This document shows, one piece after another, positions 34,136-43,382 of a stretch of DNA of 64,000 bases. A program made the translations under genes and the position numbers. The notes beneath the pieces were generated by a model, which saw only the letters and a list, made by a program, of their open reading frames with translations, was not told where the DNA came from and did no database searches. How positions within the stretch are numbered: position 1 is the stretch's first letter; each line of letters begins with the position of its first letter. Source of the DNA: Sphingosinicella sp041916975 (GTDB lineage: Bacteria > Pseudomonadota > Alphaproteobacteria > Sphingomonadales > Sphingomonadaceae); the NCBI RefSeq assembly GCF_041916975.1, contig NZ_JAYRYK010000001.1, positions 682,001 to 746,000 of the forward strand. The letters run 5' to 3'.

Positions 34136-34730
34136 CGTACCGGAAATCCCCGAAACGCACGCCGAGAAAGCCGCCGAAACTGCCCGCATCCGTCGCCGCT
34201 GGCTCTCGCTCGGCGAAACCGTGGCCGTGATCGCCGTCGTGATCTCGGCGCTCACGCTGTGGAACAACTACGACGAGCGCAAATCGGCGGAGGAGGAACG
34301 ACGGGCGGAGAAAGCCTCGCCCCGGCCGAAATCGATCGGGCTGATCGCAATCGATGCAGGCGGTGCCGGCCTTGCCTTCAAGGCGGCGGACTGCGCCCTG
34401 CAAAGCACAGATATCCTTTTCCCGAGCGCGCTGGGCGTCGGGCCGGAAAGCACCGTTCTCGATCATCGCATCGAAGCGGACTGGTTCGAAAGCGCGCTCT
34501 TGAAGGCGGTGGACAAGGACGCGCGAGACGGGCGCCTGCCGGTCGTGATCGCCAGCCGGTGCGAAGCGGCCGATGGCCCGCGCACCGAAACCGCCATCTA
34601 CGACATCGTGTACCACATTGAGCCGCGCGTCATTCTCGGCCGCACGGTCAAGCTTCGCGGGCTCGTGCGCCGCGAAAGCGTGGCGGGCGACGATGCCGCC
34701 GCCCGCCTCGACAGACTCTGGAGTCTTTAG
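34125..34730 (+). CDS. Hypothetical membrane-anchored protein
   Basis: Unrecognised 201-residue protein. A charged N-terminal tail (1-26, Glu/Ala/Arg-rich) is followed by one membrane helix (about 30-46, GETVAVIAVVISALTLW), then a short charged, coiled-coil-like segment (DERKSAEEERRAEKASPR) and a soluble domain (about 65-200) with IGLIAIDAGGAGLAFKAADC, LPVVIASRCEA and ETAIYDIVYHIEPRVILG. The topology suggests an inner-membrane anchor with a periplasmic domain. It overlaps the YjbR-like gene by 11 bp and the oppositely oriented ndk by 4 bp. Confidence 0.7.
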   Translation: MSSDVPEIPETHAEKAAETARIRRRWLSLGETVAVIAVVISALTLWNNYDERKSAEEERRAEKASPRPKSIGLIAIDAGGAGLAFKAADCALQSTDILFPSALGVGPESTVLDHRIEADWFESALLKAVDKDARDGRLPVVIASRCEAADGPRTETAIYDIVYHIEPRVILGRTVKLRGLVRRESVAGDDAAARLDRLWSL

Positions 34731-35149
34731 CCGACGATTTCTTCAGGCGTGAAGAAAAAGGCGATCTCGATGTTCGCGTTTTCAAGGCTGTCGGAGCCGT
34801 GCACCGTGTTCGCCTCGATCGATTCCGCGAGCGCCTTGCGGATGGTGCCCTCATCGGCGTTCGCCGGGTTCGTGGCGCCCATCACTTCGCGGTTCTTCGC
34901 GACGGCGTCTTCGCCTTCGAGAACCTGCACGACGACCGGGCCCGAGGTCATGAACGAGACGAGATCGCCGAAGAACGGACGCTCGCGGTGCACGCCGTAG
35001 AAGCCTTCGGCCTGTTCCTTCGTCATGTGGATGCGCTTCGAAGCGACGACGCGGAGGCCCGCCTCTTCCAGCATCTTGGTGACGGCGCCGGTGAGATTGC
35101 GACGCGTCGCGTCGGGCTTGATGATCGAAAAAGTACGCTGCAGCGCCAT
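34727..35149 (-). CDS. ndk: Nucleoside diphosphate kinase
   Basis: Transfers the gamma phosphate between nucleoside triphosphates and diphosphates through a phospho-histidine. The 140-residue protein has RTFSIIKPDATRRNLTGAV, GFYGVHRERPFFGDLVSFM, GATNPANADEGTIR and the active-site His117 in NTVHGSDSLENANIEI. The start has GGAGACCTCCC just upstream. Length is normal. It lies downstream of, and in the same direction as, pepA and holC. Confidence 0.96.
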   Translation of the reverse strand: MALQRTFSIIKPDATRRNLTGAVTKMLEEAGLRVVASKRIHMTKEQAEGFYGVHRERPFFGDLVSFMTSGPVVVQVLEGEDAVAKNREVMGATNPANADEGTIRKALAESIEANTVHGSDSLENANIEIAFFFTPEEIVG

Positions 35150-35234
35150 GGGAGGTCTCCAGATAGGGCTTGTTGTGTCGTTTCAGGAAGTCGCGCGCCC
35201 AATATCCGGGCGCGGGTCCGATTGCAAGCCGCGC

Positions 35235-35690
35235 CTACCCCGCCTTCTGCCAGCCGCCCTTCTCGCTTTGGGTCCAGTAGACCGGCTGGACACCCTCGCG
35301 CGCCTTCAGGGCCCGCCAATGCGCGCGCGCTGCTGTGAGCGAGTCCTCGTCGTTGCCATCGAAGAGGTAGAGCACGCGCGCGAACACTGCCGGGTCGCCG
35401 GGTAGTTTTCCGCCCACCGAAATCAGCAGATCGGCACCATTCGCGGGCGCGAAATCATCGGACAGCAGTACGGGCTGAACCGCCGGATTGTCGCGCCCGT
35501 GCGGCAGGAAGCTGCCGGGATCGTAGGTCCACAGGTGGCTGTCCAGCGCATCGAGTTCGTTGCCGTGCGAGGCGTGGACGAGCACACGGTGCCCGGCTTC
35601 GATCGCCTTGCCCGCAAGGACGGGCACGACGTCGAACGGCCGCGACCGCGTGCAGTGATAGAAGCCAACCGGTGTGAGCGCGTCGCTCAC
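35235..35690 (-). CDS. holC: DNA polymerase III chi subunit
   Basis: Subunit of the clamp-loader complex that links the holoenzyme to single-strand binding protein. The 151-residue protein has GFYHCTRSRPFDVVPVLAGK at the N-terminus, HRVLVHASHGNELDALDSHL, LLISVGGKLPGDPAVFAR and a C-terminal tail with REGVQPVYWTQSEKGGW. These match alphaproteobacterial HolC. The GTG start overlaps the pepA stop in GTGA, a coupling seen in many proteobacteria. Confidence 0.88.
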   Translation of the reverse strand: MSDALTPVGFYHCTRSRPFDVVPVLAGKAIEAGHRVLVHASHGNELDALDSHLWTYDPGSFLPHGRDNPAVQPVLLSDDFAPANGADLLISVGGKLPGDPAVFARVLYLFDGNDEDSLTAARAHWRALKAREGVQPVYWTQSEKGGWQKAG

Positions 35691-37177
35691 GCTTCCAGCG
35701 TATCCTCAACGAAACGGTCGAGCAGACGCACGCCATAGCCGGTGGCGCCCTTCTCCCATGTCGCGCCGGCCTTCGCAGACCACGCCATGCCCGCGATATC
35801 GAGGTGCGCCCACTTCACGCCGTCGTTCACGAAGCGGCCGATGAACTGCGCAGCCGTGATCGAGCCCGCATCACGCGAGCCCACGTTCTTCATGTCGGCG
35901 ATCGGCGAGTCGATCATCTTGTCGTAGGCGCTGCCGAGCGGGAAGCGCCACAGCTTGTCGCCCGTCGCGATGCCCGCAGTGACGAGTTGCTTCGCAAGCT
36001 CGTCACTGTTCGAGAAGAGGCCCGCATATTCGTGGCCAAGGCTGATGATGATCGCGCCGGTCAGCGTCGCGAGATCGACGATGACCTCCGGGTTGAAACG
36101 CTTCTGCACCCACGTGATCGCGTCGCAGAGCACCAGGCGGCCTTCGGCGTCGGTGTTGATCACCTCGACCGTCTGGCCCGACATCGTCGTCACGACGTCG
36201 CCGGGGCGCTGGGCGTTGCCGTCCGGCATATTCTCCACAAGGCCGCAGATGCCGACGACGCGCGCCTTGGCGCGGCGCAGCGCAAGCGCCTTCATCGCGC
36301 CCGCAACCGCGCCCGCGCCGCCCATGTCCCACTTCATGTCTTCCATGCCCGCGGCGGGTTTGATCGAGATGCCGCCGGTGTCGAAGGTCACGCCCTTGCC
36401 CACAAACACCGTGGATGTCTTCGCCTTGCCGTTCGTGCCGTCCCACTCCATCACGAGCAGGCGCGGCGGCTTCGCCGAGCCCTGCGCGACGCCGAGCAGC
36501 GCGCCCATTCCCGCCGCCCGCATCTCGCTTTCGTCCAGCACCTCGATCTTGATACCGAGGTCGGCGAGCGGACGGCAGCGCTCCACGAAGCTTTCCGGGT
36601 AGATGACGTTTCCGGGCTCGGTGACGAGGCTGCGCGTGAAGCCCACAGCCTCGACGAGCGGTTCGAGCCGCGCCCATTCCTGCCCTGCGCTACCGGCGTT
36701 GGCGATGGCGATTTCGGTGAGCGTCGGCTTCTGCTTTTCGGGCAGCTTGGTGCGGTACTTGTCGAACCGCCACGCGCGGAGCGATGCGCCGAGCGCGAGA
36801 TGCGCGGCGGCCTTCGGGGTATCGAGTGCGAGATCGCTGAGCCCGCCGAAATCGACCGTCGCCTTCGTTTCGCCCGAGGTCAACAGCCGCGCGGCGAGCG
36901 CGCCACCGATCCGCTCGAATATGGCAGCGTCAGCATGACCGGGCTTGCCCGTGCCGACCACGAGGACGCGCGAGGCATCGGTACCCGAGGGTGCCAGCAG
37001 CTCCACGATCTGCGCGACGTCGCCTTCGAACCGCGCCGTCTTCACAGCATTGGCGACCGCACCGCCAAGCGCTGCGTCGAGCGCCTGCGCCGCCCCCGAA
37101 AGCACCGCGTCCTTCGCAGCGAAAACCACTAGGGCCGTGCCCGGCGTGTGCGACGTAACCCCGAACTCGATGCGCAT
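35687..37177 (-). CDS. pepA: Leucyl aminopeptidase (M17, PepA)
   Basis: Cytosolic dinuclear metal aminopeptidase that removes N-terminal residues, preferring Leu. The 496-residue protein has an N-terminal macro-like domain and the M17 catalytic core: VFVGKGVTFDTGGISIKP, MEDMKWDMGGAGAVAGAM, VNIDA-like VINTDAEGRLVLCDAI and VDLATLTGAI. PepA in some bacteria also binds DNA. Start ATG 37177 (MRIEFGVTSH) is chosen because GGGAG is upstream; 24 further codons in frame look non-coding. It is divergent from lptD (152-bp gap) and coupled to holC. Confidence 0.95.
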   Translation of the reverse strand: MRIEFGVTSHTPGTALVVFAAKDAVLSGAAQALDAALGGAVANAVKTARFEGDVAQIVELLAPSGTDASRVLVVGTGKPGHADAAIFERIGGALAARLLTSGETKATVDFGGLSDLALDTPKAAAHLALGASLRAWRFDKYRTKLPEKQKPTLTEIAIANAGSAGQEWARLEPLVEAVGFTRSLVTEPGNVIYPESFVERCRPLADLGIKIEVLDESEMRAAGMGALLGVAQGSAKPPRLLVMEWDGTNGKAKTSTVFVGKGVTFDTGGISIKPAAGMEDMKWDMGGAGAVAGAMKALALRRAKARVVGICGLVENMPDGNAQRPGDVVTTMSGQTVEVINTDAEGRLVLCDAITWVQKRFNPEVIVDLATLTGAIIISLGHEYAGLFSNSDELAKQLVTAGIATGDKLWRFPLGSAYDKMIDSPIADMKNVGSRDAGSITAAQFIGRFVNDGVKWAHLDIAGMAWSAKAGATWEKGATGYGVRLLDRFVEDTLEA

Positions 37178-37329
37178 CGGAAGGACTCTCCCTAGAAGAA
37201 AAAACGATCGGGGGCGTTCTAGCCGTCCGGCAGGCGGACCGCAATTCACGGCGTATCGACGGGCGCTGCTTGCCGCCGCGGGTGCGCCGCGGGTAAGAGG
37301 CGCTATCCGCCTGTCCGGGGAGCGCTTTC

Positions 37330-39549
37330 TTGTCCCGTTGCCTTGCCGCCTTTCTGCTGTCCACCGCGCTCGCGGGATTCGCTGCGCCTACGCTGGCGCA
37401 GACGGAAGGCGCTACCGACGTGGATGCCGGTCCGGTGCTGAAACCGGGCGACGCGATCGAGTTCGCTGCGGACACTATGCAGTATGACGATGACACGCAG
37501 CTGGTGACGGCGCGCGGCAACGTCGTCGTCACGCGCGACGGCTACCGCCTCACCGCGAACGAGGTCGAATACGACCGCAAGACCGGCAAGGTCGAGGCGC
37601 GCGGCGCTGTGAAAGTGATCGATCCCGAGGGCAACGAAGCCTTCGGCGAACGCGTCGAGCTGGACGAATCGCTGCGCGACGGCGCGGTCGAGAACATCCT
37701 CCTCGTACTTCGGGACGGCGGACGGCTTGCCGCCCATGACGGCCGCCGCGACGACGGTCGCACCACGGTGAACCGCGCCGTCTATTCGCCCTGCGACATC
37801 ATCGGCGAAAACGGCTGCCCCAAGGAGCCGCTGTGGCAGGTGAAGGCGCTTCGCGTGCGCCACGATCCCGATCGCAAGCGTGTCTACTACAAGGATGCGA
37901 GCCTCGAATTCCTCGGCATCCCGATCTTCTACACGCCGAGCCTGTCGCATCCGGACGGGCCGGGCCGCAACGCGACCGGCATCCTCGTCCCGTCCGTCAC
38001 CATCGACCGGTCGCTAGGCGTCTCGGTTGAACTGCCATACTTTCTGAGCTTTTCCGACCATAACGACCTCACCATCGCCCCGATCCTCTACACGGAGGTC
38101 AACCCGGCGCTCTCGGTGGAATACCGGCACCAAACCGCATCGGGCCCGCTGCGTTTCGGTGGTATCGGTACCTATTCGTCGGAACTGGACTTCCCCGACC
38201 CCGCGGGAACCGGCATCCCGAACAAGCAGTTCCGCGGTTACGTCTACGGCAACGGCCGCCTCCAGCATGGCCGCGACTGGCGCTCGACCTTCGGCCTTCG
38301 CCTCGCCACAGACGACACGTTCCTGCGCCGCTACGACATCTCGCGCGACGACACGTTGCGGAATTTCTACCAGCTCGAGCGCTTCGGTGTGGAGAGCTAC
38401 TTCGCGATCGAAGGCTGGGCTTTCCAGGGCCTTCGGCAGACGGACGTCGCGGGGCTGACCCCGATCGCGCTGCCGCTGATCAATTACATGTGGTCGCCCA
38501 GCGAGACGATCGGCGGCGGCCGACTGAAGCTGGCGGCGGATACGGCGGCGGTCACGCGCACCGACGGTATGGACACGCAGCGCGCCTCGGCCTCTGCGGA
38601 ATGGAAGCGCAGCGCGATCACGCCGTGGGGACAGCGTGTGACAGCGACCGCCCTTGTCCGCGGCGACATCTATCACATCACAGACAGCGCCTTCGCCGAG
38701 CTGCCGATCTACGCCGGGCGCGACGGCTGGGAGGGACGCATCCTGCCCGCCGCCGCACTCGATATCGAATGGCCGCTCGCCGGCCCCGCCTTCGGCGGCA
38801 CGCAAACGCTGACGCCGCGCGTGCAGTTCTCCGTCTCGCCGAGCGATGTGAACGACGACATCCCCAACGAGGATTCACGCGCCGTCGATCTCGACGATAC
38901 AAACCTCTTCGACTTGAACCGCTTCCCAGGCGCGGACCGATGGGAAGGCGGGCAGCGCGTGACCTACGGTGCCACATGGCGGCTCGACCGCCCGCGCTGG
39001 CAGATCGAAAGCGAATTCGGTCAAAGCTACCGCTTTGACGACACACCGGCGACATTTCCGCAGGGCACAGGCCTTTCAGGCAACTTCTCCGACTTCGTCG
39101 GCCGCAACACGCTGCGCATCGGCAGCGGCTTCGACGTGACGCACCGCTTCCGCCTCGACAAGACCAGCTTAAAGCTGCGCCGCAACGAGATCGACGTGAC
39201 AGTGGGCAACAAGCGGACCTACGCGACGGTCGGCTACGTGAAGCTCGACCGCGATATCGACATCGAGGACCTCGAAGACCGTGAGGAACTGCGCGCCGGC
39301 GGCCGTGTCAGCTTCGCGCGCTACTGGTCGGTGATCGGCTCGGTGATCCTCGACCTCACTTCGCGCGCCGAAGATCCGCTCAACACCTCCGACGGGTTCG
39401 AGATGGTACGCCACCGGCTCGGCATCGCCTATCAGGACGAGTGCTTCGAGTTCGGTGTCACGTGGCGACGCGACTATGTGGAAGACCGCGACTTCCGGCG
39501 CGGCAACGCCTTCCTCTTCTCGATCAGCCTCAAGAACCTTGGCCGCTAA
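37330..39549 (+). CDS. lptD: LPS-assembly outer-membrane protein LptD
   Basis: Inserts lipopolysaccharide into the outer leaflet of the outer membrane, as the beta-barrel of the LptD-LptE translocon. The 739-residue protein has a signal peptide (CLAAFLLSTALAGFAAPTLA), the OstA-like periplasmic jellyroll (VEFAADTMQYDDDTQLVTAR-like repeats, for example NEVEYDRKTGKVEARGAV) and the LptD C-terminal barrel, with CDIIGENGCP and IPIFYTPSLSHPDGPGRN preceding it. The start codon is TTG, with GGGGAG seven bases upstream. First gene of lptD-surA-pdxA-rsmA, a conserved proteobacterial order. Confidence 0.95.
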   Translation: MSRCLAAFLLSTALAGFAAPTLAQTEGATDVDAGPVLKPGDAIEFAADTMQYDDDTQLVTARGNVVVTRDGYRLTANEVEYDRKTGKVEARGAVKVIDPEGNEAFGERVELDESLRDGAVENILLVLRDGGRLAAHDGRRDDGRTTVNRAVYSPCDIIGENGCPKEPLWQVKALRVRHDPDRKRVYYKDASLEFLGIPIFYTPSLSHPDGPGRNATGILVPSVTIDRSLGVSVELPYFLSFSDHNDLTIAPILYTEVNPALSVEYRHQTASGPLRFGGIGTYSSELDFPDPAGTGIPNKQFRGYVYGNGRLQHGRDWRSTFGLRLATDDTFLRRYDISRDDTLRNFYQLERFGVESYFAIEGWAFQGLRQTDVAGLTPIALPLINYMWSPSETIGGGRLKLAADTAAVTRTDGMDTQRASASAEWKRSAITPWGQRVTATALVRGDIYHITDSAFAELPIYAGRDGWEGRILPAAALDIEWPLAGPAFGGTQTLTPRVQFSVSPSDVNDDIPNEDSRAVDLDDTNLFDLNRFPGADRWEGGQRVTYGATWRLDRPRWQIESEFGQSYRFDDTPATFPQGTGLSGNFSDFVGRNTLRIGSGFDVTHRFRLDKTSLKLRRNEIDVTVGNKRTYATVGYVKLDRDIDIEDLEDREELRAGGRVSFARYWSVIGSVILDLTSRAEDPLNTSDGFEMVRHRLGIAYQDECFEFGVTWRRDYVEDRDFRRGNAFLFSISLKNLGR

Positions 39550-39687
39550 TCGGCGGTTCAGCCGCGGGGGACTAGCCCTGCTGCCAAGCGTAAACGATAC
39601 GCTGACATTCATGTCCGCGCGTGCTAGGCGGCATGACCTGAGAGGCTACAAGACCGCTTCGGCGCCGCCGGGACGGGGGAGAGATTG

Positions 39688-41010
39688 ATGAGGTTTTCGA
39701 CGCTGCGCTGGCTTGCTGCCAGTGTCGCAGTTCTTGCTGCAGGGTCAACATTGGCCCAGAATTCCCCGCTCGCGGGCCTCTCCGATCCGGATATCGAGAT
39801 TCTCGGCCAGCCTGTCGATCCAACGATCCGCAAGGCGACCGCAATCGTCAACGGTGACGTCATCACCGATACCGATATCGACCAGCGCCTCAATCTCGTG
39901 CTTGCCGCGAACCAGGGTCAGATTTCCGATGATGAGCGCGTGCGCTTGCGGCTGCAGGTGGTTCGCAACCTGATCGACGAAAAGCTGCAGATCCAGGAAG
40001 CGACCGGGCAGGAAGTCACGATCTCGCAAGACGAAGTCGATCAGGCATTTACCCGTGTCGCCTCCAACTTCCGCATGAGTGTGGACCAGTTCGACGCATT
40101 TCTGAAAACGCGGGGCACATCGCAGAATTCGCTGAAGCAGCAGATTCACGCCGAACTCGCATGGAGCCGCCTGCTGCGGCGCAAGGTCGAACCGTTCGTG
40201 AACGTCGGTGACGACGAGGTGCAGGCGCTGATCGACCGCCTCAATGCCTCCAAGGGCAAAGAGGAATTTCGGATCGCCGAAATCTTCCTGACCGCGACTG
40301 CGGAAAACGCGGAGCAGGTTAGGGAGAACGCACAGCGCATCGTCGATCAGGTGCGGCAGGGCGGCTCGTTCATCGCCTATGCGCGGCAGTTTTCCGAAGC
40401 CTCGACGGCAGCGGTGGGCGGCGATCTCGGCTGGGTGCGCCCGGCGCAGCTTTCGCCCGAACTCGCACCCGTGGTCGAAAGCCTGCCGCGCGGTGACGTT
40501 TCCAATCCCATCCAGATTCCCGGCGGCTTCGCGATTATCGCACTCGTCGACAAGCGGCAGGTGCTTGCGGCCGATCCCAAGGACGCAGTGCTCGCCGTGA
40601 AGCAGATCACGGTGCCGCTGGCGGCTGATGCGACACAGCAGCAGGCGGCCGGAATCGTGCAGCGACTGCAGGCAGGCACGCAGGGCATGGGCGGCGGCGG
40701 CGGCGCCGCGGCGCTGGCCGAGAGCTTCGGCGGCAACGTTGTCGCCAACGACCAGGTTCGGCTCGGCGATCTGCCACCACAGCTTCAGCAGATCATGGAA
40801 CCGATGCAGATTGGCCAGAGCACGCCGCCCTTCGGCACCCGAGAGGACGGCATCCGTGTGCTGGTGCTCTGCGGCCGCGAAGACCCGCCCGCCGCCGGGG
40901 CGCCGTCGTTCGACCAGCTTTACGCGCAGATGGAAGAAAGCAAGGTCGCCATGGCGGCCCGCCGCTACCTGCGCGACCTTCGCCGCGACGCCGTTATCGA
41001 CTATCGGTGA
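39688..41010 (+). CDS. surA: Periplasmic peptidyl-prolyl isomerase and chaperone SurA
   Basis: Folds outer-membrane proteins on the way to the Bam complex, including LptD in known systems. The 440-residue protein has a signal peptide, the SurA N-terminal domain (VNGDVITDTDIDQRLNLVL, EKLQIQEATGQEVTISQDEV) and one clear parvulin domain: EEFRIAEIFLTAT, then FSEASTAAVGGDLGWVRPAQ, and NPIQIPGGFAIIALVDKRQ. The following region (to about 410) is a more divergent second parvulin-like part. ATG 39688 has GGGGGAG nearby; the TTG immediately before it is less likely. It lies 138 bases after lptD and 10 bases before pdxA. Confidence 0.92.
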   Translation: MRFSTLRWLAASVAVLAAGSTLAQNSPLAGLSDPDIEILGQPVDPTIRKATAIVNGDVITDTDIDQRLNLVLAANQGQISDDERVRLRLQVVRNLIDEKLQIQEATGQEVTISQDEVDQAFTRVASNFRMSVDQFDAFLKTRGTSQNSLKQQIHAELAWSRLLRRKVEPFVNVGDDEVQALIDRLNASKGKEEFRIAEIFLTATAENAEQVRENAQRIVDQVRQGGSFIAYARQFSEASTAAVGGDLGWVRPAQLSPELAPVVESLPRGDVSNPIQIPGGFAIIALVDKRQVLAADPKDAVLAVKQITVPLAADATQQQAAGIVQRLQAGTQGMGGGGGAAALAESFGGNVVANDQVRLGDLPPQLQQIMEPMQIGQSTPPFGTREDGIRVLVLCGREDPPAAGAPSFDQLYAQMEESKVAMAARRYLRDLRRDAVIDYR

Positions 41011-41020
41011 TCCGGGCCAG

Positions 41021-42007
41021 ATGATTCCACCGATCGCCGTCACGCTTGGGGACCCCGCAGGTATCGGTCCTGAGATTATCGGGCGGTGCTGGGAACAACG
41101 CGAAGCGCTCGGACTTCCGCCCTTCTTCGGGATCGGCAATCGCGATTCGCTCGCGGGGGTCTGGAAAGGTGAGGTCTGCCAGATCGAGCACCCCGAGGAT
41201 GTCGGCACCTGCTGCGACGCGCTGCCGCTGATCGAGGTCGCTGACAGCGAGGTGGTCGAGCCCGGCAAGCCAACGCTGATCGGCGCACGCTGCGCGCTCG
41301 ATGCGCTCGAAATCGCCACCGGCCTCACCCGCAGTGGCGCGGCAGGCGCACTCGTCACGGGGCCGGTTTCGAAGGCACAGCTTCAGGCGATCGGCTTCAC
41401 GCATCCCGGGCAAACGGAATTCGTGGGCGAACGCTGCGGCGTGTTCGCGGCAAACCTCGCGATGATGCTGGTCGGACCGACGCTCCGCACCGTGCCCGTC
41501 ACCATCCACATCGCGCTCGCCGATGTGCCGCAGCGGCTCACCACCGACCTCATCGTCAGCCGCGGGCGGGCGGCGGCGAAGGGACTGGCGCGGAATTTCG
41601 GTATTCAGAATCCGCGCCTCGCCGTTGCCGGGCTCAATCCGCACGCGGGCGAAAGCGGGCTCCTCGGGCGCGAGGAAATCGATGTGATCGCTCCCGCGAT
41701 CGCCGAACTCCGCGCCGAGGGCATCGACGCGTTCGGGCCGCTTTCCGCTGACGCGATGTTCCATGAACATGCCCGCAAGAGCTATGACGCCGCGCTCTGC
41801 ATGTATCACGATCAGGCACTGGTGCCGCTGAAGACCCTGCACTTCGATGAAGGCGTGAACCTGACGCTCGGCCTGCCGATCGTCCGCACCGCACCCGACC
41901 ATGGCACCGCGTTCGACATCGCCGGCAAGGGGATCGCGAGCCATCGCGCCATGGCAGCCGCGATCAGAACAGCGCACGCCTGCGCCGTGCACCGCGCGAT
42001 TGACTGA
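41021..42007 (+). CDS. pdxA: 4-hydroxythreonine-4-phosphate dehydrogenase
   Basis: NAD-dependent, metal-dependent enzyme of pyridoxal phosphate synthesis by the DXP-dependent route. The 328-residue protein has TLGDPAGIGPEI at the N-terminus, the metal-binding histidines in GFTHPGQTEFVGERCG, GLNPHAGESGLLGREE and DHGTAFDIAGKG, and MYHDQALVPLKTL. Start ATG 41021 (MIPPIAVTLGDP) is fixed by the family N-terminus. It starts 10 bases after surA and overlaps rsmA by 8 bp. Presence of pdxA implies de novo vitamin B6 synthesis through pdxJ elsewhere. Confidence 0.95.
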   Translation: MIPPIAVTLGDPAGIGPEIIGRCWEQREALGLPPFFGIGNRDSLAGVWKGEVCQIEHPEDVGTCCDALPLIEVADSEVVEPGKPTLIGARCALDALEIATGLTRSGAAGALVTGPVSKAQLQAIGFTHPGQTEFVGERCGVFAANLAMMLVGPTLRTVPVTIHIALADVPQRLTTDLIVSRGRAAAKGLARNFGIQNPRLAVAGLNPHAGESGLLGREEIDVIAPAIAELRAEGIDAFGPLSADAMFHEHARKSYDAALCMYHDQALVPLKTLHFDEGVNLTLGLPIVRTAPDHGTAFDIAGKGIASHRAMAAAIRTAHACAVHRAID

Positions 42008-42851
42008 CACCCTGCCGCCCGGTCTCGCCGCGCTGCCGCCGCTGCGTGAGGTAATCGCGCGGCACGGCCTTACGGCGAAAAAGGCGTTCGGACAGAATTT
42101 CCTGTTCGATTCCAACCTTCTCGACAAGATAGCCCGCGTTCCGGGCCCGCTCTCCGGCGCGCGCGTCTACGAGGTCGGCCCCGGCCCCGGCGGGCTCACG
42201 CGGGCCCTGTTGCGCGCCGGGGGACTCGTGACAGCGGTGGAGATGGACAGCCGCTGCCTCCCCGCGCTTGCCGAACTCGGCGAGGCTGCGGAAAGGCGCC
42301 TCACCGTGATCGAGGGCGATGCTATGCGGATCGATGAGCCTGCAGTGCTCGGCGGCCCGGCGCACATCGTCGCAAACCTGCCCTACAACGTCGGCACAGC
42401 GCTGCTCATTCGCTGGCTCACGGCCGATCCGTGGCCGCCGTGGTGGCTGAGCCTCAGCCTGATGTTCCAGAAGGAAGTTGCTGAGCGCATCGTCGCGGCG
42501 CCGGATACCGACGCTTACGGGCGCCTGTCGGTCCTCGCGCAGTGGCGTTCGCGGCCACGCATCGCACTGTCGCTGCCGCCGCGCGCCTTCATTCCACCGC
42601 CCAAGGTGGATTCGGCGGTGGTCCACATCGTGCCGTCCGCCGCGCCGGAAGGCGTGCCGGTGAATGCGGTGGAACGGGTGACGGCGGCAGCGTTCGGCCA
42701 GCGCCGCAAGATGCTCCGCGCCAGTCTTAAGGCACTGCCCGGCGGGCTCGAAGCGCTTGCAGAAAGCGGCATCGACGGCGCACGGCGCGCGGAAACGCTT
42801 TCGGTTGATGAGTTTGTGGCGCTCGCGCGCTGCTGGTCTGCTCTTAGTTAA
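42000..42851 (+). CDS. rsmA: 16S rRNA dimethyladenosine transferase KsgA/RsmA
   Basis: Dimethylates the two adjacent adenosines in the 16S rRNA 3' hairpin with SAM. The 283-residue protein has KKAFGQNFLFDSNLLDKI at the N-terminus, SAM motif I VYEVGPGPGGLTRALL (56-71), the catalytic NLPYNVGTALL (motif IV) and the C-terminal AFGQRRKMLRASLKAL. The start is most probably TTG 42000, inside the last codons of pdxA (8-bp overlap); no ATG is suitable. Its end overlaps the opposing TPR gene by 8 bp. Confidence 0.94.
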   Translation: MTDTLPPGLAALPPLREVIARHGLTAKKAFGQNFLFDSNLLDKIARVPGPLSGARVYEVGPGPGGLTRALLRAGGLVTAVEMDSRCLPALAELGEAAERRLTVIEGDAMRIDEPAVLGGPAHIVANLPYNVGTALLIRWLTADPWPPWWLSLSLMFQKEVAERIVAAPDTDAYGRLSVLAQWRSRPRIALSLPPRAFIPPPKVDSAVVHIVPSAAPEGVPVNAVERVTAAAFGQRRKMLRASLKALPGGLEALAESGIDGARRAETLSVDEFVALARCWSALS

Positions 42852-43344
42852 TCTTGGGCGCGGGCTTCTCAGCGGCCGCCGTTACCGTCGCCGGAGGCCC
42901 CTTCTCGATCGTCGCCGCAAGCGTCACCGCATTCTGGCATTCGCTCTGGCAGAGTTTACGGATGCGCTCCAGATTGCCCTTCGCAAGCGCCACGGCACCA
43001 CGCGCCATGTACGCCTCGCCCTGTTCCGACAGCGCGGTGAGGTCGTTGGGATCGATGGCGAGCGCTTCGCGGTAAAACTTGACGGCGCGGCCGGGGAGAC
43101 CGAGCTGGTCGTAGGAGCGCGCAATGCCGATGTAGGCGCGTGTGTTGCGGGGATCCACGGCAAGCGCAGTTTCGAACTGATCGATCGCGGCCTGCGCCTT
43201 GTGGCCATTGAGGAGCGCTTCGCCGCTGCGCGTCAGCTGCATCGAAAGCGGTGCGATGCTCGGCTCCGCCGTCTTGCAATACGCAACGCTCGAGGCCGTG
43301 GCGATGGCGACAGCGATACCGGCGAGCATGATCCTGGACTGCAT
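42844..43344 (-). CDS. TPR-repeat exported protein
   Basis: 166-residue protein with a signal peptide or N-terminal membrane helix (MLAGIAVAIATASSVAY) and two to three tetratricopeptide repeats: LTRSGEALLNGHKAQAAIDQ, then ARSYDQLGLPGRAVKFYREA, with the hallmark Gly, Ala, Tyr and Pro positions. The last part is Gln/Cys-bearing (KLCQSECQNAVTL) and ends Ala/Pro-rich. It is probably a periplasmic protein-interaction module; partner unknown. Start ATG 43344 is preferred because GAGGGAAG precedes it. It is convergent with rsmA and lies 38 bases downstream of nothing else on its own strand. Confidence 0.75.
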   Translation of the reverse strand: MQSRIMLAGIAVAIATASSVAYCKTAEPSIAPLSMQLTRSGEALLNGHKAQAAIDQFETALAVDPRNTRAYIGIARSYDQLGLPGRAVKFYREALAIDPNDLTALSEQGEAYMARGAVALAKGNLERIRKLCQSECQNAVTLAATIEKGPPATVTAAAEKPAPKIN

Positions 43345-43382
43345 GAACACTTCCCTCAACGTCACTCCCCCTAAGGCCCGCT

